DNA from: Betaproteobacteria bacterium GR16-43
Lineage (GTDB): Bacteria > Pseudomonadota > Gammaproteobacteria > Burkholderiales > Usitatibacteraceae
Reading direction: 5' to 3'
Length of the DNA: 64,000 bases
NCBI GenBank assembly: GCA_001953215.1
Contig: CP019169.1
Span: forward strand, 620,001 to 684,000
A model generated the notes under the pieces. It saw only the letters and a list, made by a program, of their open reading frames with translations. It made no database searches and was not told the origin of the DNA. A program made the position numbers and the translations under genes. Shown here one piece after another: positions 63,511-64,000 of the stretch; positions within the stretch are counted from its first letter, which is position 1; each line of letters starts with the position of its first letter.

Positions 63511-64000
63511 TCAGCGCTCCGACAGGGCCTTTTCGACCGCCGCGACGAGCTTCGGATCGTCGGGGGTGACGCGCGAACCGAAGCTCGCGACCGGCTGGCC
63601 GTGGCGGTCGAGGACGTACTTGTGGAAGTTCCATTTCGGGGCCTCGCCGGTCTTCTCGGCCAGGCCCTTGTAGAGCGGATTCGCCTCGGGTCCGGTCACC
63701 ACCGTCTTCTCGTACATCGGGAAGCGCACCTTGTAGGTCCGCTCGCAGAAGTCCGCCACCTCGGCGTTGGTGCCAGGCTCCTGCTTGCCGAAATCGTTCG
63801 AGGGAAAGCCCAGCACGACCAGGCCCTTGCCCTGGTACTTCTGGTAGAGCTTCTCGAGGCCCTCGTACTGGGACGTGAACCCGCAATAGCTGGCCGTGTT
63901 CACCACGAGGACCACCTGGCCGTCGAAGCGGCAGAGGTTGTCGGGCTTGCCTTGCAGGGTGCTCACCTTCTGGTCCAGCAGGGCCGGGCAGGCGGCGGAG
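63511..64000 (-). CDS. Glutathione peroxidase, 5' end beyond window
   Basis: Thiol peroxidase of the GPx family. The frame is open to the window edge and reads SAACPALLDQKVSTLQG before DNLCRFDGQVVLVVNTASYCGFT, so the likely start and a signal peptide lie beyond base 64000; GTG at 63966 is inside the protein. Peroxidatic Cys is in TASYCGFT (Cys, not selenocysteine), with FPSNDFGKQEPG and the WNFHKYV Trp-Asn pair also present. The exported form suggests a periplasmic defence against peroxides. Confidence 0.9.
   Translation of the reverse strand, partial: SAACPALLDQKVSTLQGKPDNLCRFDGQVVLVVNTASYCGFTSQYEGLEKLYQKYQGKGLVVLGFPSNDFGKQEPGTNAEVADFCERTYKVRFPMYEKTVVTGPEANPLYKGLAEKTGEAPKWNFHKYVLDRHGQPVASFGSRVTPDDPKLVAAVEKALSER

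Overview
This window is a stretch of a GC-rich (roughly two-thirds G+C by eye) betaproteobacterial chromosome. The evidence is gene order: lptD-surA-pdxA-rsmA, pepP-ubiH-ubiI-like-dsbC, TPR-lolB-ispE-tRNA(Gln)-prs-rplY-pth-ychF, rsmD-coaD-ferredoxin facing ftsY-ftsE-ftsX-rpoH, a cox operon with its assembly genes, and pilB-pilC-pilD-coaE-zapD-yacG are all strings typical of Betaproteobacteria. I cannot name a genus. Almost every base is coding and no gene-free stretch exceeds 300 bases. There is no rRNA, CRISPR array, prophage, insertion sequence or integrase. Both window edges cut a gene (mltA on the left, a glutathione peroxidase on the right).

Layout. 1-7.7 kb: a lytic transglycosylase and a small MAPEG protein face a minus-strand block for ubiquinone hydroxylation, proline peptidase, DsbC and the MurU/AmgK peptidoglycan-recycling pair. 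7.8-13.1 kb: the LPS assembly and outer-membrane folding operon lptD-surA-pdxA-rsmA. 13.1-25.4 kb: minus-strand genes for glyoxalase, a YgjP-like protein, PlsC, GmhB, glycyl-tRNA synthetase, Lnt, CorC, YbeY and PhoH-like YbeZ, with a methyltransferase and an acyl-CoA synthetase inserted on the plus strand. 25.4-34.1 kb: the least standard part, with a large secreted metzincin-like protease, MiaB, two DUF4398-type lipoproteins (one fused to OmpA), a secreted protein made of two tandem copies of an unrecognised CxxC-bearing domain, and a secreted repeat protein with a sorting-signal-like tail. 34.2-42 kb: tRNA-Ile2, an SGNH hydrolase and the ychF-to-TPR housekeeping string with tRNA-Gln. 42-49.6 kb: mutM with a dynamin-like GTPase, ferredoxin/coaD/rsmD, then ftsYEX-rpoH. 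49.7-57.8 kb: cytochrome c oxidase aa3 with CtaB, Sco, SURF1, CtaG and several tiny assembly proteins. 57.9-63.4 kb: yacG, zapD, coaE and type IV pilus genes pilDCB.

How the genes work together. Three envelope themes recur: LPS and lipoprotein maturation (lptD, surA, gmhB, lnt, lolB, plsC), peptidoglycan turnover (mltA, amgK, murU, ftsEX, zapD) and respiration (ubiH family, the complete cox set except heme A synthase ctaA). Genes are packed with NTGA four-base overlaps, indicating translational coupling. Regulatory highlights are a perfect CIRCE operator lying on the rpoH promoter and a TATAAT box so close to mutM that its message may be leaderless.

The most unusual items are the apparent AUU start of ubiH, a 38-bp-stem palindrome nested in a second inverted repeat behind coxC, a related palindrome that creates a false N-terminus for the DUF2244 gene, the two-copy CxxC secreted protein, and the absence of ctaA from its usual slot. 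Nothing here looks like a defence island; most of the window is ordinary core genome.
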